Source of the DNA: Dyella sp. C9
GTDB lineage: Bacteria; Pseudomonadota; Gammaproteobacteria; Xanthomonadales; Rhodanobacteraceae
Assembly: GCF_003332825.1 (NCBI RefSeq)
Contig: NZ_QIRF01000020.1
Span: forward strand, 1 to 64,000
Direction: 5' to 3'
DNA length: 64,000 nt
The notes below the pieces were generated by a model. The model saw nothing but the letters and a program-made list of their open reading frames with translations, had not been told where the DNA came from and did not search any database. The position numbers and the translations under genes were made by a program. Positions 7,999 to 17,598 of the stretch are shown here, in pieces. Every line of letters starts with the position of its first letter. The stretch's first letter is position 1.

Positions 7999-9053
7999 AT
8001 GTCGTGGCCCTGCCGCGCGGCGAGGGGCGTGCTCTTCATGGCCTTACCCTGGGCGGGCTGGTGTTGCTGTTGCTGCTGATGGCCATGGCGGGCCTCGCCA
8101 GCGGCGCCATGCCGCTGTCCTTCGTCGAGGTCGCCGGCGCGCTTTGGCGCTGGCTGACCGGCGCGGCGGCACAGGGTGATGATCAGGTGGTGCTGATGCT
8201 GCGACTGCCACGCGTGCTGATGGCGACGCTGGTGGGAGCCTCCCTGGCGTGCAGCGGCGCCACCATGCAGGGTCTGTTTCGCAACCCTCTGGTCGAGCCG
8301 GGCTTGATCGGTGTGTCCGCGGGTGCTGCGCTCGGGGCGATCGGGATGATCGTGCTGGGGGGCAGCGTGCTTTCTGCCGCACCGGCGGTGATGGGGTCGT
8401 TTGGCATCGCCGGTGCGGGTTTTTTGGGCGGACTCACCGCCACGATCGTGGTGTACCTGATCGGGCGTCGTCGGCCCGGCGTGGCTACCTTGTTGTTGGC
8501 CGGCGTGGCGATCAACGCCATCGCCATGGCCGGCGTGGGCGTGCTCACGTTCCTGGCCAACGAACACCAGCTGCGCGACCTCAGTTTCTGGACGCTGGGC
8601 AGCCTGGGCGGCACCGACTGGTCGAAGCTGGCCGCGGTAGCGCCGTTGATGTTGTTGCCGCTGTGCCTGTTGCCGCGTTATGCGGCGGCGCTCAACGCCT
8701 TGTTGCTGGGCGAGCGGGAAGCGGCCCTGCTGGGCTTTCGCACCGAACGCCTGCGCCGCCAGCTGATTGCCATCGCGGCGCTGGCCACCAGCGCTGCGGT
8801 GGCAATGTGCGGTGTGATCGGCTTCGTCGGCTTGCTGGTACCCCATGTGATCCGCATGGTGTGGGGCCCGGACCATCGATTGCTGCTGCCTGCGTCGGCC
8901 CTGGCAGGGGCTGCGTTGCTGATCGGCGCCGATGCGGTGGCGCGCGTGGTGGTAGCGCCGGCAGAGTTGCCCATTGGCGTGATCACGGCGTTGCTGGGCG
9001 GTCCGTTTTTCCTGTGGCTGCTGCTGCGGCTGCGTATCGGGGAAAGTGCATGA
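7995..9053 (+). CDS. hmuU: Haem ABC transporter permease HmuU
   Basis: Inner-membrane permease of the FecCD/BtuC type. 352 residues with about ten hydrophobic segments, starting with GLTLGGLVLLLLLMAMAGLAS. Family signatures are RLPRVLMATLVGASLACSGATMQ near residue 70, GLFRNPLVEPGLIGVSAGAALGA, and the C-terminal CGVIGFVGLLVPHVIRM and ELPIGVITALLGGPFF, the region that contacts the ATPase. Start and stop codons overlap those of its neighbours by 4 bases on both sides, the mark of a coupled operon. Confidence 0.95.
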   Translation: MNVVALPRGEGRALHGLTLGGLVLLLLLMAMAGLASGAMPLSFVEVAGALWRWLTGAAAQGDDQVVLMLRLPRVLMATLVGASLACSGATMQGLFRNPLVEPGLIGVSAGAALGAIGMIVLGGSVLSAAPAVMGSFGIAGAGFLGGLTATIVVYLIGRRRPGVATLLLAGVAINAIAMAGVGVLTFLANEHQLRDLSFWTLGSLGGTDWSKLAAVAPLMLLPLCLLPRYAAALNALLLGEREAALLGFRTERLRRQLIAIAALATSAAVAMCGVIGFVGLLVPHVIRMVWGPDHRLLLPASALAGAALLIGADAVARVVVAPAELPIGVITALLGGPFFLWLLLRLRIGESA

Positions 9054-9868
9054 ACCTCGCCGTGGACTGGCAGTCGTCACCGATGGAGCGTCACCTGCTG
9101 CAGGCGCGCGATGTCCATCTGAACTACGGTCGTCGGCAGGTGCTGCGCGCGGTGAGCCTGAGCGCACGGCCGGGACGTGTGTTGGCACTGCTGGGCCCCA
9201 ATGGCGCTGGCAAGAGCAGTCTGCTCGGCGTGCTGGCGGGCTTGTGCAGGCCGTCGATGGGCGATGCGCTGCTCGACGGGCAGCCGCTGGCACGCTGGAA
9301 GCCGGCGGAGCTGGCGCGGCGGCGCGCGATGCTGTCGCAACAGGTGCGACTGGGCTTCGCTTTTCGTGCGGAGGAAGTGGTGATGCTGGGGCGCAGCCCC
9401 CATGGCGCGACCACGCCCGGCGCCGTGGATCGGCAAGTCGTCGAAACGACCATGCAGCTGACGCGTACCCGGCACCTGGCGGGACGCGACTATCTGGAAC
9501 TCTCCGGCGGCGAGCAGCAGCGCGTGCAGCTAGCGCGGGTCCTGGCGCAGGTGTGGGACTGCCGCGCCGAGCCGGGATGGCTGTTGCTGGACGAGCCGGA
9601 GGCAGGGCTGGACATCGCCCACCAGCATGAACTGCTGGCGCTTGCGCGCCGCTTGGCGGGGCAGGGCTTTGGCGTCATCGCGGTGCTGCACGACCTCAAT
9701 CTGGCGGCCCGCTATGCCGACGAAGTGGCCTTGCTGGCGCAGGGCCAGCTGCTGCGCCATGGCAGCGCCCACGAGGTGCTCGATCCGGCAATGCTCTCGC
9801 GCATCTACGGATTGCCGCTGGCGCGGATCGCCACGCCGGACGGCCGCTGGCTGATCGAACCGGCCTGA
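9050..9868 (+). CDS. hmuV: Haem ABC transporter ATPase HmuV
   Basis: ATP-hydrolysing subunit of the haem importer. The ATG at 9050 overlaps the hmuU stop (ATGA) and gives 272 residues; the frame is open upstream only as a shadow inside hmuU. Walker A is GPNGAGKSS (from residue 49), the Q-loop region is LSQQVRLGFAFRAEEVV, the ABC signature LSGGEQQRVQLARVL, Walker B WLLLDEPEAGLD and the switch histidine is in VLHDLNLAARYAD. Last gene of the operon; no clear intrinsic terminator was seen in the 230 bases before the next gene. Confidence 0.95.
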   Translation: MNLAVDWQSSPMERHLLQARDVHLNYGRRQVLRAVSLSARPGRVLALLGPNGAGKSSLLGVLAGLCRPSMGDALLDGQPLARWKPAELARRRAMLSQQVRLGFAFRAEEVVMLGRSPHGATTPGAVDRQVVETTMQLTRTRHLAGRDYLELSGGEQQRVQLARVLAQVWDCRAEPGWLLLDEPEAGLDIAHQHELLALARRLAGQGFGVIAVLHDLNLAARYADEVALLAQGQLLRHGSAHEVLDPAMLSRIYGLPLARIATPDGRWLIEPA

Positions 9869-10098
9869 CGCGCCGGACGGATACCCGCTTGCGCGACGCA
9901 GCAAGCCTAAACCGCAGCCGCGCGATAGAGTCCGCCGTGCGCGGTGCCGATGCAGGGCGCGCGTGGATCGTGGATGGGTACGACGGACGCGCCGTCGCGG
10001 CCCGCCACATTTTTTTGGATGCGAATTTAGATCGATCCATATCGCGGGATGCGGATCGGTGCGACGACATCGCCAGGCTGGGCGTTAAGGAGAGCGGC

Positions 10099-13000
10099 AT
10101 GAGGCATCGATCACCGGCGGCGGCAAGGTCGGGCAGGGCGAATCACTCCAGGCTGGCGACGCCGGTGGTGGCATTGCTGCTGGCGTGCAGCCTGGGTGCC
10201 GCGGCGGCGGCCGGCCCGGAGGCTGCTTCGTCAACGGACACGATGACGGTGGCCGGCGCGCCTGCCTTCGCCAGTTCGTTCGAGCCGGGTGATCCCGGCT
10301 TGGCGGCTGCCAGCGGTGGCGATTGGCGCGTGGCGGTTGTGGCTGGCCCGGGCAGGGAGGAATCGCTCACCTCGCGACCCGGGGTCGGTTTCAGCGGCAC
10401 GCACGCGCTGCGCTATGACGCGCAAGCCACCGGTGCGCGTGCCGCACGTCGGCTGACGCTGTTTACGCTGCATCGCCCTGTGATGGCGGGCACGCATCTG
10501 TCGTACCGGCTGTTTCCCGTGCAGACGGTGCCGCAGGGGGTAGCGCAGTACGTGGCCGTCGATCTCCTGTTCGCCGACGGTTCGCGCCTGTCCAGCCTGG
10601 GCGCGCACGACCAGTATCGGGTGCCCGCGGAGGCCCTTGCGCAGGGTGTCGGCCACGTGCTCTACGACAACCAGTGGAATGCGCTGGATATCGACGTCGG
10701 CGCGGCGGCTGCGGGCCGGACGGTGACGGCCATCGAACTGGTGGCGGACGCGCCCGGCGGCAGTCCGGCATTCCATGGCTATCTGGACGATGTGCGGCTT
10801 GGCGAAGTGGCGGCTACCGCGACGGACGCGCCGCCCAATGCATATGTCGACACGCGGCGTGGCAGTAACGCCAACGGGCATTTCTCCCGAGGCAATACCT
10901 TTCCCGCGGTCGCCATGCCGCATGGCTTCAATTTCTGGACACCCACCACGCGGGCGGGCTCGGACTGGATCTACCAATACCAGGAGCGCAACGACGCCGA
11001 TAACCATCCGCGCATCGAGGCATTCGCGCTCAGCCACGAACCCAGTCCCTGGATGGGCGACCGGCAGACCTTCCAGGTGATGCCGGCTGCCGCGGCCAAG
11101 GGGGCGCCCGTGCTGGATCGTGACGCACGCGCCTTGCCCTTCGTGCATGAACACGAGACGGCGCGGGCCGATCTTTACCAGGTGCAGTTCGACAATGGCA
11201 TGGTGGTGGCGATGACGCCCACCAGCCACGCCGCGATGATGCGCTTCAGCTTCGTCGGCGATCGCTCCCAGCTGGTGTTCGACAACCGTGACGACCGGGG
11301 TGGCATCACGCTCGATCCGGTGCATGCGAGTATCAGCGGGTGCTCCGATGTGGCCAGCCGCCTTTCGACCGGTGCTACGCGGCTGTTCTTCTATGCCCGC
11401 TTCGACCAGCCGGTGAGTGAAAGCGGCCGGATCACCGGGCAGGGGCGCGACCACGTGGCGGCGTGGTTCGGCTTCGATACGCACGCGCAGCGCACGGTCA
11501 CCATGCGCATTGCCACTTCGCTGATCAGCGTGGAGCAGGCGCGGCGCAATCTCGAGCAGGAAATCGCGCCGGGTGACAGCTTCGAAACCGTGCAGGCGAG
11601 GGCGGCGGCAAGCTGGAACGCGCTGCTGGGCAGGGTCGAGATTCCGGGCGCAAGCGCGGCCGACAAGACGGTGCTGTATTCCAACCTCTACCGCTTGTTC
11701 CTGTATCCGAACGAGGCCTATGAGAACGTCGGCACCGCCGCGCAGCCCGACTACCGTTATGCCAGCCCGTTCTCGCCATCGACGACAGCGTCGACGCCCG
11801 TGCAGACCGGCGCGCGGGTGCTCCCGGGACGGCCTTACGTCAACAATGGCTTGTGGGATACCTACCGTACGGCCTGGCCGGCCTATGCGCTGCTGACGCC
11901 TACCCAGGCGGGCGAGATGATCGACGGCTTCGTGCAGCAGTACCGCGACGGCGGCTGGATCGCACGCTGGTCGTCACCCGGCTATGCCGACCTGATGGTC
12001 GGCACCAGTGCCGACGTGGCCTTTGCCGATGCCTGGAACAAGGGCGTGCGCAATTTCGACGTGCGCTCGTTCTACCAGGCCGCACTGAAGGACGCGACAG
12101 TGGTAAGCGACGTGCCCGGTGCGGGGCGCAAGGGGCTGCAGCGCTCGGTATTCCAGGGCTATGTGGATACCGGCACCGACGAAGGGCTGTCGTGGTCGAT
12201 GGCGGGTTATCTCAACGATTTCGGGCTGGCGCAGCTCGCGCGCGGCTTGGCGCAGTCGCACGACGCCAGCGATCCGTATGCCGGGCATTACGCCGAGGAT
12301 GCGCGATATTTCGAGTCGCGCGCCCTGGGCTATGTCCATCTGTTTGACCCATCCACGGGATTCTTCGTGGGGCGTCGCGCCGACGGAAACTGGCGCATCG
12401 ATGCAGCCCATTTCGACCCGTTTTCCTGGGGTGGCGACTACACCGAGACGAACGCATGGAACATGGCGTTCGAGGGCGTGCAGGACGCACAGGGCCTGGC
12501 CAACCTTTATGGCGGCCGCGCGGCGCTGGCGCGCAAGCTCGATGCGTTCTTCGATGCGGGCACCGATTTCCACGTGGGCACCTACGGCGATCCCATCCAC
12601 GAGATGCTGGAGGCGCGCGAAGTACGCATGGGGCAGTACGGCCACAGCAACCAGCCTTCGCACCACATCCTGTACCTGTACGACCTGGTCGGCCAGCCGT
12701 GGAAGACGCAGGACAAGGTACGTGATGCACTGACGCGCCTCTACATGGGGAGCGATATCGGGCAGGGCTATCCCGGCGACGAGGACAATGGCGAGATGTC
12801 GGCCTGGTGGGTATTCAGCGCAGCCGGTTTCTACCCGCTGCGCATGGGTACGCCCACCTATGCCATCGGTGCGCCGTACTTCCCGCGCATGCTGATCCAC
12901 CTGGAGAACGGTCGCACCATCGATATCCGCGCCCCGGCAGTGAGTGATCGCAATCGCTACATCCAGCGCGTGCTGCTCAATGGCCGTCCATATGAACGAA

Positions 13001-13545
13001 GCTGGCTCGCGCACGCCGACCTGGCGCAAGGTGCCACGCTGGAGTTCGAGATGGGGCCGGCGCCATCGAGCTGGGCAAGCGCGGGCAACGCCGGGCTGCC
13101 CTCGTTGACGCAGGGTTCGCACGCGCCGCAGCCCTTGCTCGACCTGGCGGATGCCGCGCAGGGCGAAGTTTCGGTTGATGGCGATCCGGCCGCCGCGAAG
13201 TCGCTCAGCGACAATACCTCCGACACTGAAGCGACGCTGCCGGGCGCGTCGCCGGCCGTGCAGGTTCGGTTCCCGCACGCGCAGGAGGTGCAGATGTATA
13301 CGCTGACATCGATGGCGCGCGGCGGTTCCGATCCGGGTGCATGGACATTGCAAGGTTCACAGGACGGCGTGCATTGGGTCGTGCTGGATCGTAGGCACGA
13401 TGAGCGTTTCGGGTGGCGACGCCAGACTCGGGTGTTCGCGGTCGCCCATCCCGCGCCGTTCCGCTACTACCGCTGGCAGGCGGATGTCTCCCCGTCCAAC
13501 GGCGTGGGCCTGGCTGAAATCGAATGGCTGGGCGTGCCGCGTTGA
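10099..13545 (+). CDS. GH92 family alpha-mannosidase, secreted, with C-terminal F5/8C-like domain
   Basis: Calcium-dependent exo-alpha-mannosidase family that trims mannose from glycans (several members cut alpha-1,2 links). 1148 residues from the ATG at 10099, which has a GTTAAGGAGA ribosome-binding site; the frame is open 70 codons further up without one. Order: signal peptide (ATPVVALLLACSLGAAAAAG), a beta-rich N-terminal domain with GVAQYVAVDLLFADG, the GH92 supersandwich and (alpha/alpha)6 catalytic part with VDTRRGSNANGHFSRGNTF, NNGLWDTYRTAWP, HSNQPSHHILYLYDL and GDEDNGEMSAWW (near residue 893, acid/base region), then from about 1040 a galactose-binding-like domain ending FRYYRWQADVSPSNGVGLAEI. 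It stands alone, with no neighbouring sugar genes, so the natural substrate is unknown. Confidence 0.92.
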   Translation: MRHRSPAAARSGRANHSRLATPVVALLLACSLGAAAAAGPEAASSTDTMTVAGAPAFASSFEPGDPGLAAASGGDWRVAVVAGPGREESLTSRPGVGFSGTHALRYDAQATGARAARRLTLFTLHRPVMAGTHLSYRLFPVQTVPQGVAQYVAVDLLFADGSRLSSLGAHDQYRVPAEALAQGVGHVLYDNQWNALDIDVGAAAAGRTVTAIELVADAPGGSPAFHGYLDDVRLGEVAATATDAPPNAYVDTRRGSNANGHFSRGNTFPAVAMPHGFNFWTPTTRAGSDWIYQYQERNDADNHPRIEAFALSHEPSPWMGDRQTFQVMPAAAAKGAPVLDRDARALPFVHEHETARADLYQVQFDNGMVVAMTPTSHAAMMRFSFVGDRSQLVFDNRDDRGGITLDPVHASISGCSDVASRLSTGATRLFFYARFDQPVSESGRITGQGRDHVAAWFGFDTHAQRTVTMRIATSLISVEQARRNLEQEIAPGDSFETVQARAAASWNALLGRVEIPGASAADKTVLYSNLYRLFLYPNEAYENVGTAAQPDYRYASPFSPSTTASTPVQTGARVLPGRPYVNNGLWDTYRTAWPAYALLTPTQAGEMIDGFVQQYRDGGWIARWSSPGYADLMVGTSADVAFADAWNKGVRNFDVRSFYQAALKDATVVSDVPGAGRKGLQRSVFQGYVDTGTDEGLSWSMAGYLNDFGLAQLARGLAQSHDASDPYAGHYAEDARYFESRALGYVHLFDPSTGFFVGRRADGNWRIDAAHFDPFSWGGDYTETNAWNMAFEGVQDAQGLANLYGGRAALARKLDAFFDAGTDFHVGTYGDPIHEMLEAREVRMGQYGHSNQPSHHILYLYDLVGQPWKTQDKVRDALTRLYMGSDIGQGYPGDEDNGEMSAWWVFSAAGFYPLRMGTPTYAIGAPYFPRMLIHLENGRTIDIRAPAVSDRNRYIQRVLLNGRPYERSWLAHADLAQGATLEFEMGPAPSSWASAGNAGLPSLTQGSHAPQPLLDLADAAQGEVSVDGDPAAAKSLSDNTSDTEATLPGASPAVQVRFPHAQEVQMYTLTSMARGGSDPGAWTLQGSQDGVHWVVLDRRHDERFGWRRQTRVFAVAHPAPFRYYRWQADVSPSNGVGLAEIEWLGVPR

Positions 13546-13556
13546 ATCCGGTTGGA

Positions 13557-13574
13557 CGAGGCGTCATCGCCTCG
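13557..13574 (+). terminator. Hairpin after the GH92 gene
   Basis: Perfect 7-bp stem CGAGGCG/CGCCTCG with a TCAT loop, 11 bases after the stop codon. There is no T-run, so it may mark the 3' end or stabilise the message rather than terminate alone. Confidence 0.4.
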
Positions 13575-13653
13575 CCCGGCTAGCAGGCGGCATGTGAGAC
13601 GTGCGTGATTTTGTGTGCCTGCTCGGCGCTGCGCTTTTGCGCGCGGGCAAGGA

Positions 13654-13683
13654 TTGACTTCGACCCGTTGAAACTTGTACCTA
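13654..13683 (+). promoter_or_regulatory. Candidate promoter of fpr
   Basis: TTGACT at 13654-13659 and TACCTA at 13678-13683, 18 bases apart, about 100 bases before the fpr start. The -35 box is near consensus; the -10 box is moderate. Confidence 0.45.
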
Positions 13684-13780
13684 GGCATTGCAGGTCGCAC
13701 TTCGAGGCCTCAGCCAGGTTCGCCCGAGAGGATGCCTGGCCGCTTGCGTGACATCTCTTCACTCTGAAACGGTGGCTGTG

Positions 13781-14557
13781 ATGGTGGCATTGGCGACGGA
13801 GTACGTGATCGACGTTCATCACTGGAACGACAGCCTCTTCAGTTTTCGCACCACGCGTGACCCAGGCTTCAGGTTCGATAGCGGACATTTCGTGATGTTG
13901 GGCCTGGAAGTCGAGGGCAAGCCGCTGCTGCGGGCTTACTCGATCGCCAGCGCAAACTACGAGGAGCACCTCGAATTCGTCAGCATCAAGGTGCCCGACG
14001 GGCCGCTGACTTCCCGCCTGCAGCACCTCAAGCCGGGCGATCCGATCATGGTCAGCCGCAAGCCCACCGGTACCCTGGTGCTCAACGACCTGCGGCCGGG
14101 CAGGCATCTCTACCTGTTGGGCACAGGGACCGGGCTCGCGCCGTTCCTGAGCATCGTGCGCGATCCGGAAACCTACGAGCGCTTCGATCGCATCGTGCTC
14201 GCCCACGGCGTGCGGCGGACCAGTGACCTGGTATTCGCCCAGTACATCGAGCAGGAGTTGCCCCGGCATGATTACCTGGGGGAACTGGTGCGCGAAAAGC
14301 TGTTCTATTACCCCAGTGTGACCCGCGAGCCGTTCCGTAATCGAGGGCGGCTCACCGACGCGATCGTGGAAGGCCTTATGAGCGAGGCGGCCGGCTTGCC
14401 CCCGCTCAATCCGCAGGCCGACCGCGTGATGCTGTGCGGCAGTCCGGCCATGCTGGAAGACACCGGCGCGCTGCTGGACGGGCGTGGCTTCCAGATCTCG
14501 CCGCGCACGCGCGAACCCGGCGATTACGTAGTGGAACGCGCGTTTGTTGAAAGGTAG
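13781..14557 (+). CDS. fpr: Ferredoxin/flavodoxin-NADP+ reductase
   Basis: FAD enzyme that moves electrons between NADPH and ferredoxin or flavodoxin. The ATG at 13781 gives 258 residues, the usual length of bacterial Fpr; the frame is open 31 codons further up with no homology. FAD-binding RAYSIAS (from residue 51), the NADP site GTGTGLAPFLSIVRDP and the C-terminal block VMLCGSPAMLEDT are all present, as is the aromatic-poor tail YVVERAFVER seen in this subclass. It lies 190 bases upstream of dxs in the same direction. Because IspH, HpnH and HpnJ all need low-potential electrons, it may serve the neighbouring isoprenoid/hopanoid genes, but that is inference from position. Confidence 0.93.
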   Translation: MVALATEYVIDVHHWNDSLFSFRTTRDPGFRFDSGHFVMLGLEVEGKPLLRAYSIASANYEEHLEFVSIKVPDGPLTSRLQHLKPGDPIMVSRKPTGTLVLNDLRPGRHLYLLGTGTGLAPFLSIVRDPETYERFDRIVLAHGVRRTSDLVFAQYIEQELPRHDYLGELVREKLFYYPSVTREPFRNRGRLTDAIVEGLMSEAAGLPPLNPQADRVMLCGSPAMLEDTGALLDGRGFQISPRTREPGDYVVERAFVER

Positions 14558-14630
14558 GCGGAGGCAAGCGCGGGGCAGTATGGTGGTCGTACGGAACGCA
14601 TGTTCAGCTGGTCGTTTGCGGCAGGTGTGC

Positions 14631-14639
14631 TGCTATAGT
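14631..14639 (+). promoter_or_regulatory. Extended -10 promoter element before dxs
   Basis: TGCTATAGT fits the extended -10 form TGnTATAAT with one mismatch and lies 108 bases before the dxs start. No good -35 box is spaced correctly, which is common for extended -10 promoters. It would start a separate transcript for dxs-ispH-dxr-ispA. Confidence 0.5.
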
Positions 14640-14746
14640 CCAGTCGAAAGCGACGACACGACGACGTTGCCGTACCCAGCCACGGTTGGCGCACGTGCTT
14701 AGCCAAAACGACTAGATAGAGACTCCGGCCCCGAGGAGAATCCGTC

Positions 14747-16672
14747 GTGTACGATTTGCTTGGAACTGTCGATTCACCGGCCGATTTGCGCAAACTGGAT
14801 GTGGCCTCGCTGCATCTGCTGGCGGGTGAGTTGCGCGCGTTCATCCTGGAAAGCGTTTCCCGCACCGGCGGCCACCTGTCCTCCAACCTGGGCAGCGTCG
14901 AGCTGACCATTGCGCTGCACTACGTGTTCAACACGCCGTATGACCGGCTGGTGTGGGATGTGGGACACCAGTCGTATCCGCACAAGATCCTTACCGGTCG
15001 TCGCGAGGGCATGGGCGGCATCCGGCAATTCGGCGGCATATCGGGCTTTCCGCGTCGCAGCGAATCGGAGTACGACACCTTCGGTACCGCGCATTCGAGT
15101 ACGTCCATTTCCGCCGCGCTGGGCATGGCGCATGCGGCGCGCATGCAGGGCGATGGGCGGCACAGCATTGCGGTGATCGGCGATGGCGCGCTGAGTGCAG
15201 GCATGGCCTTCGAGGCGATGAACAACGCCGGCATCGCCGAGGATCTGCCGTTGCTGGTGATACTCAACGACAACGACATGTCGATTTCACCGCCGGTGGG
15301 CGCGCTGCGCCATTGTTTCGGGCGATTGATCGCCAGCCGGTTCTCGCCTCAGGCGCGGCCCGGCACGAATTATGCGGCGCGTCCGTTGCCGCTGGTGAGC
15401 CATCTTGCCCGGCGCATGGAGGCGCAGCTGAAGGGCGAGCCGGTGTCGGCTACGCTGTTCGAGGAATTCGGCTTCAACTACACCGGCCCGATCGATGGCC
15501 ACGACCTCGATGTACTGGTGCCCGTGCTGCAGAGCCTGCGTCAGCTCAAGGGGCCGCAGTTCCTGCACGTGGTGACCCAGAAGGGTCATGGCTACAAGCT
15601 GGCCGAGGCCGACCCGATCCAATACCACGGTCCCGGGAAGTTCGATCCGGCGGTGGGGCTGGTGTCGGTCAAGCCGGCCCGGAAGAATTACGTCCAGGTG
15701 TTTTCCGATTGGCTGTGCGACGAGGCGGAACGTGACGCGCGCATCGTCGCGATCACCCCCGCCATGCGCGAGGGTTCCGGCCTGGTGGCCTTCGAGCAGC
15801 GCTTTCCGGATCGCTACTTCGACGTGGCCATCGCCGAGCAGCATGCGGTGACCTTTGCCGCCGGCCTGGCCACCGAAGGGCTGCGGCCGGTGGTGGCGAT
15901 CTATTCGACCTTCCTGCAGCGCGGCTATGACCAGCTGATCCACGACGTGGCGTTGCAGAACCTGCCGGTGACCTTTGCCATCGATCGCGCAGGCATCGTC
16001 GGCGCGGATGGCGCCACCCACATGGGGGCGTTCGATCTGGCCTATCTGCGCTGCGTGCCGAACATGGTGGTGATGGCTGCCTCCGACGAGAATGAGTGCC
16101 GCCAGATGCTGCATACCGCGGTGGCGCACGAAGGGCCCGCGGCAGTGCGCTATCCACGCGGTACGGGCCCCGGCGTGGCGACAGTGGATGAGCTGACCGC
16201 CTTGCCGCTCGGCAAGGGAGAGCTGCGCCGCCAGGGGGCGCGGTTGCCTGGACAGCGAGTGGCCATTCTTGCCTTCGGCACGATGGTGTGGCCTGGCCTC
16301 GCCGCGGCCGAGGCGCTGGACGCGACGGTCGCGAACATGCGCTTCATCAAGCCGCTGGACGAGTCGCTGGTGCGGCAACTGGCGCAGACGCATGATGTGC
16401 TGGTGACGGTGGAGGAGGGTTGCCTGCGGGGCGGTGCGGGTTCCGCCTGCCTCGAATGCCTCGCTGACGCGGATATCCGCATCCCGGTGTTGCGCCTGGG
16501 CTTGCCTGATGAATTCATCGAGCATGGCGACCCGGCCGTGTTGCTCAATCAGCACGGGCTCGATGCCGACGGCATCCGCGCCTCGATCCTGCGCTTTCTC
16601 GAACGCACCTGTGGTGGCCAGTCGGTGGCGGCTACCGGTGCGCTGGCCACCCGGGAGGTGCGTTCGTTATGA
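14747..16672 (+). CDS. dxs: 1-Deoxy-D-xylulose-5-phosphate synthase
   Basis: Thiamine-diphosphate enzyme that condenses pyruvate and glyceraldehyde-3-phosphate, the entry and main flux-control step of the MEP isoprenoid pathway. 641 residues, close to the usual 620. GTG start at 14747 with a GAGGAGAA site 8 bases upstream. Motifs: GGHLSSNLG (H43), [10 protein letters not shown] (H74), the ThDP/Mg site GDGALSAG...NN (145-160), the catalytic glutamate in AEQHAVTF (E364) and [15 protein letters not shown]. The stop overlaps ispH by 4 bases (ATGA). It heads a compact operon of MEP genes next to the hopanoid genes, an unusual place for dxs and a hint that this is a dedicated or second copy. Confidence 0.96.
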   Translation: MYDLLGTVDSPADLRKLDVASLHLLAGELRAFILESVSRTGGHLSSNLGSVELTIALHYVFNTPYDRLVWDVGHQSYPHKILTGRREGMGGIRQFGGISGFPRRSESEYDTFGTAHSSTSISAALGMAHAARMQGDGRHSIAVIGDGALSAGMAFEAMNNAGIAEDLPLLVILNDNDMSISPPVGALRHCFGRLIASRFSPQARPGTNYAARPLPLVSHLARRMEAQLKGEPVSATLFEEFGFNYTGPIDGHDLDVLVPVLQSLRQLKGPQFLHVVTQKGHGYKLAEADPIQYHGPGKFDPAVGLVSVKPARKNYVQVFSDWLCDEAERDARIVAITPAMREGSGLVAFEQRFPDRYFDVAIAEQHAVTFAAGLATEGLRPVVAIYSTFLQRGYDQLIHDVALQNLPVTFAIDRAGIVGADGATHMGAFDLAYLRCVPNMVVMAASDENECRQMLHTAVAHEGPAAVRYPRGTGPGVATVDELTALPLGKGELRRQGARLPGQRVAILAFGTMVWPGLAAAEALDATVANMRFIKPLDESLVRQLAQTHDVLVTVEEGCLRGGAGSACLECLADADIRIPVLRLGLPDEFIEHGDPAVLLNQHGLDADGIRASILRFLERTCGGQSVAATGALATREVRSL

Positions 16673-17598
16673 AGGTGATCCTTGCCCAGCCCCGGGGCTT
16701 CTGTGCCGGCGTGGTGCGCGCCATCGAAATCGTCGAACGAGCGCTGCAGCGGTTTGGCGCGCCGGTCTACGTGCATCACGAGATCGTGCACAACCGCCAT
16801 GTCGTGGAGGATCTGCGCGGCAAGGGGGCGATTTTCGTCGAGGACCTGAGTGAGGTGCCCGAGGGTGCCCATGCCATCTTCAGCGCGCACGGCGTAGGAC
16901 GCTCGGTCGAGGCTGCCGCGGCCCGGCGGGGGTTGCAGGTGCTGGATGCCACCTGTCCGCTGGTGAGCAAGGTGCATGGGCAGGGGCGCCGCCATGCCGC
17001 CGAAGGACGTACGGTGGTGTTGATCGGCCATGCGGGGCATCCGGAGGTGGTTGGCACGCTGGACCAGATACCCGGCAAGGTGGTGCTCGTGCAGAGCGTA
17101 GATGAGGCGGAGGTGCTGGATCTTCCGGCGGATGCGCCGCTCGCCTACGTTTCGCAGACCACGCTCAGTGTGGACGACACGCGACGGATCATCGACGTGC
17201 TGCGCCGCCGTTTCAGCCAGTTGGTGGGGCCAAGCGTGGGTGACATCTGCTACGCCACCCAGAATCGCCAGAACGCGGTGCGCGAGCTGCTAGCGCGCGT
17301 GGATCTGGTGCTGGTGGTGGGGTCGCCGCACAGTTCCAATTCGCGCCGCCTGCAGGAGATCGCCGCGGAATCGGGTTGCCCCAGCTACCTGTTGGCCGAC
17401 GGCAGCGAGCTGCGCCCGGAATGGCTGCACGGCCGGTCGGCGATCGGCCTCACCGCCGGTGCCTCGGCGCCGGAGGCTTCAGTGGAGGACGTGATCGCTG
17501 CGCTGCGGCGCCTGGGGCCCATGCAACTGGAAACCATGGATGGTCGCAGCGAGCGGGCGGTATTTCCATTGCCGGTGGTGCTGGAGAGCGTGGCATGA
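16669..17598 (+). CDS. ispH: 4-Hydroxy-3-methylbut-2-enyl diphosphate reductase
   Basis: Iron-sulfur enzyme of the last MEP step, turning HMBPP into IPP and DMAPP. 309 residues. The three cluster cysteines are present: C12 ([10 protein letters not shown]), C96 (DATCPLV) and C194 ([10 protein letters not shown]), with the HHEIVHN and GHAGHPEV histidines/glutamate and the SSNS motif ([11 protein letters not shown]). It overlaps dxs and dxr by 4 bases each, so the three are probably translated together. It needs reduced ferredoxin or flavodoxin, which the fpr product upstream could help supply. Confidence 0.97.
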   Translation: MKVILAQPRGFCAGVVRAIEIVERALQRFGAPVYVHHEIVHNRHVVEDLRGKGAIFVEDLSEVPEGAHAIFSAHGVGRSVEAAAARRGLQVLDATCPLVSKVHGQGRRHAAEGRTVVLIGHAGHPEVVGTLDQIPGKVVLVQSVDEAEVLDLPADAPLAYVSQTTLSVDDTRRIIDVLRRRFSQLVGPSVGDICYATQNRQNAVRELLARVDLVLVVGSPHSSNSRRLQEIAAESGCPSYLLADGSELRPEWLHGRSAIGLTAGASAPEASVEDVIAALRRLGPMQLETMDGRSERAVFPLPVVLESVA

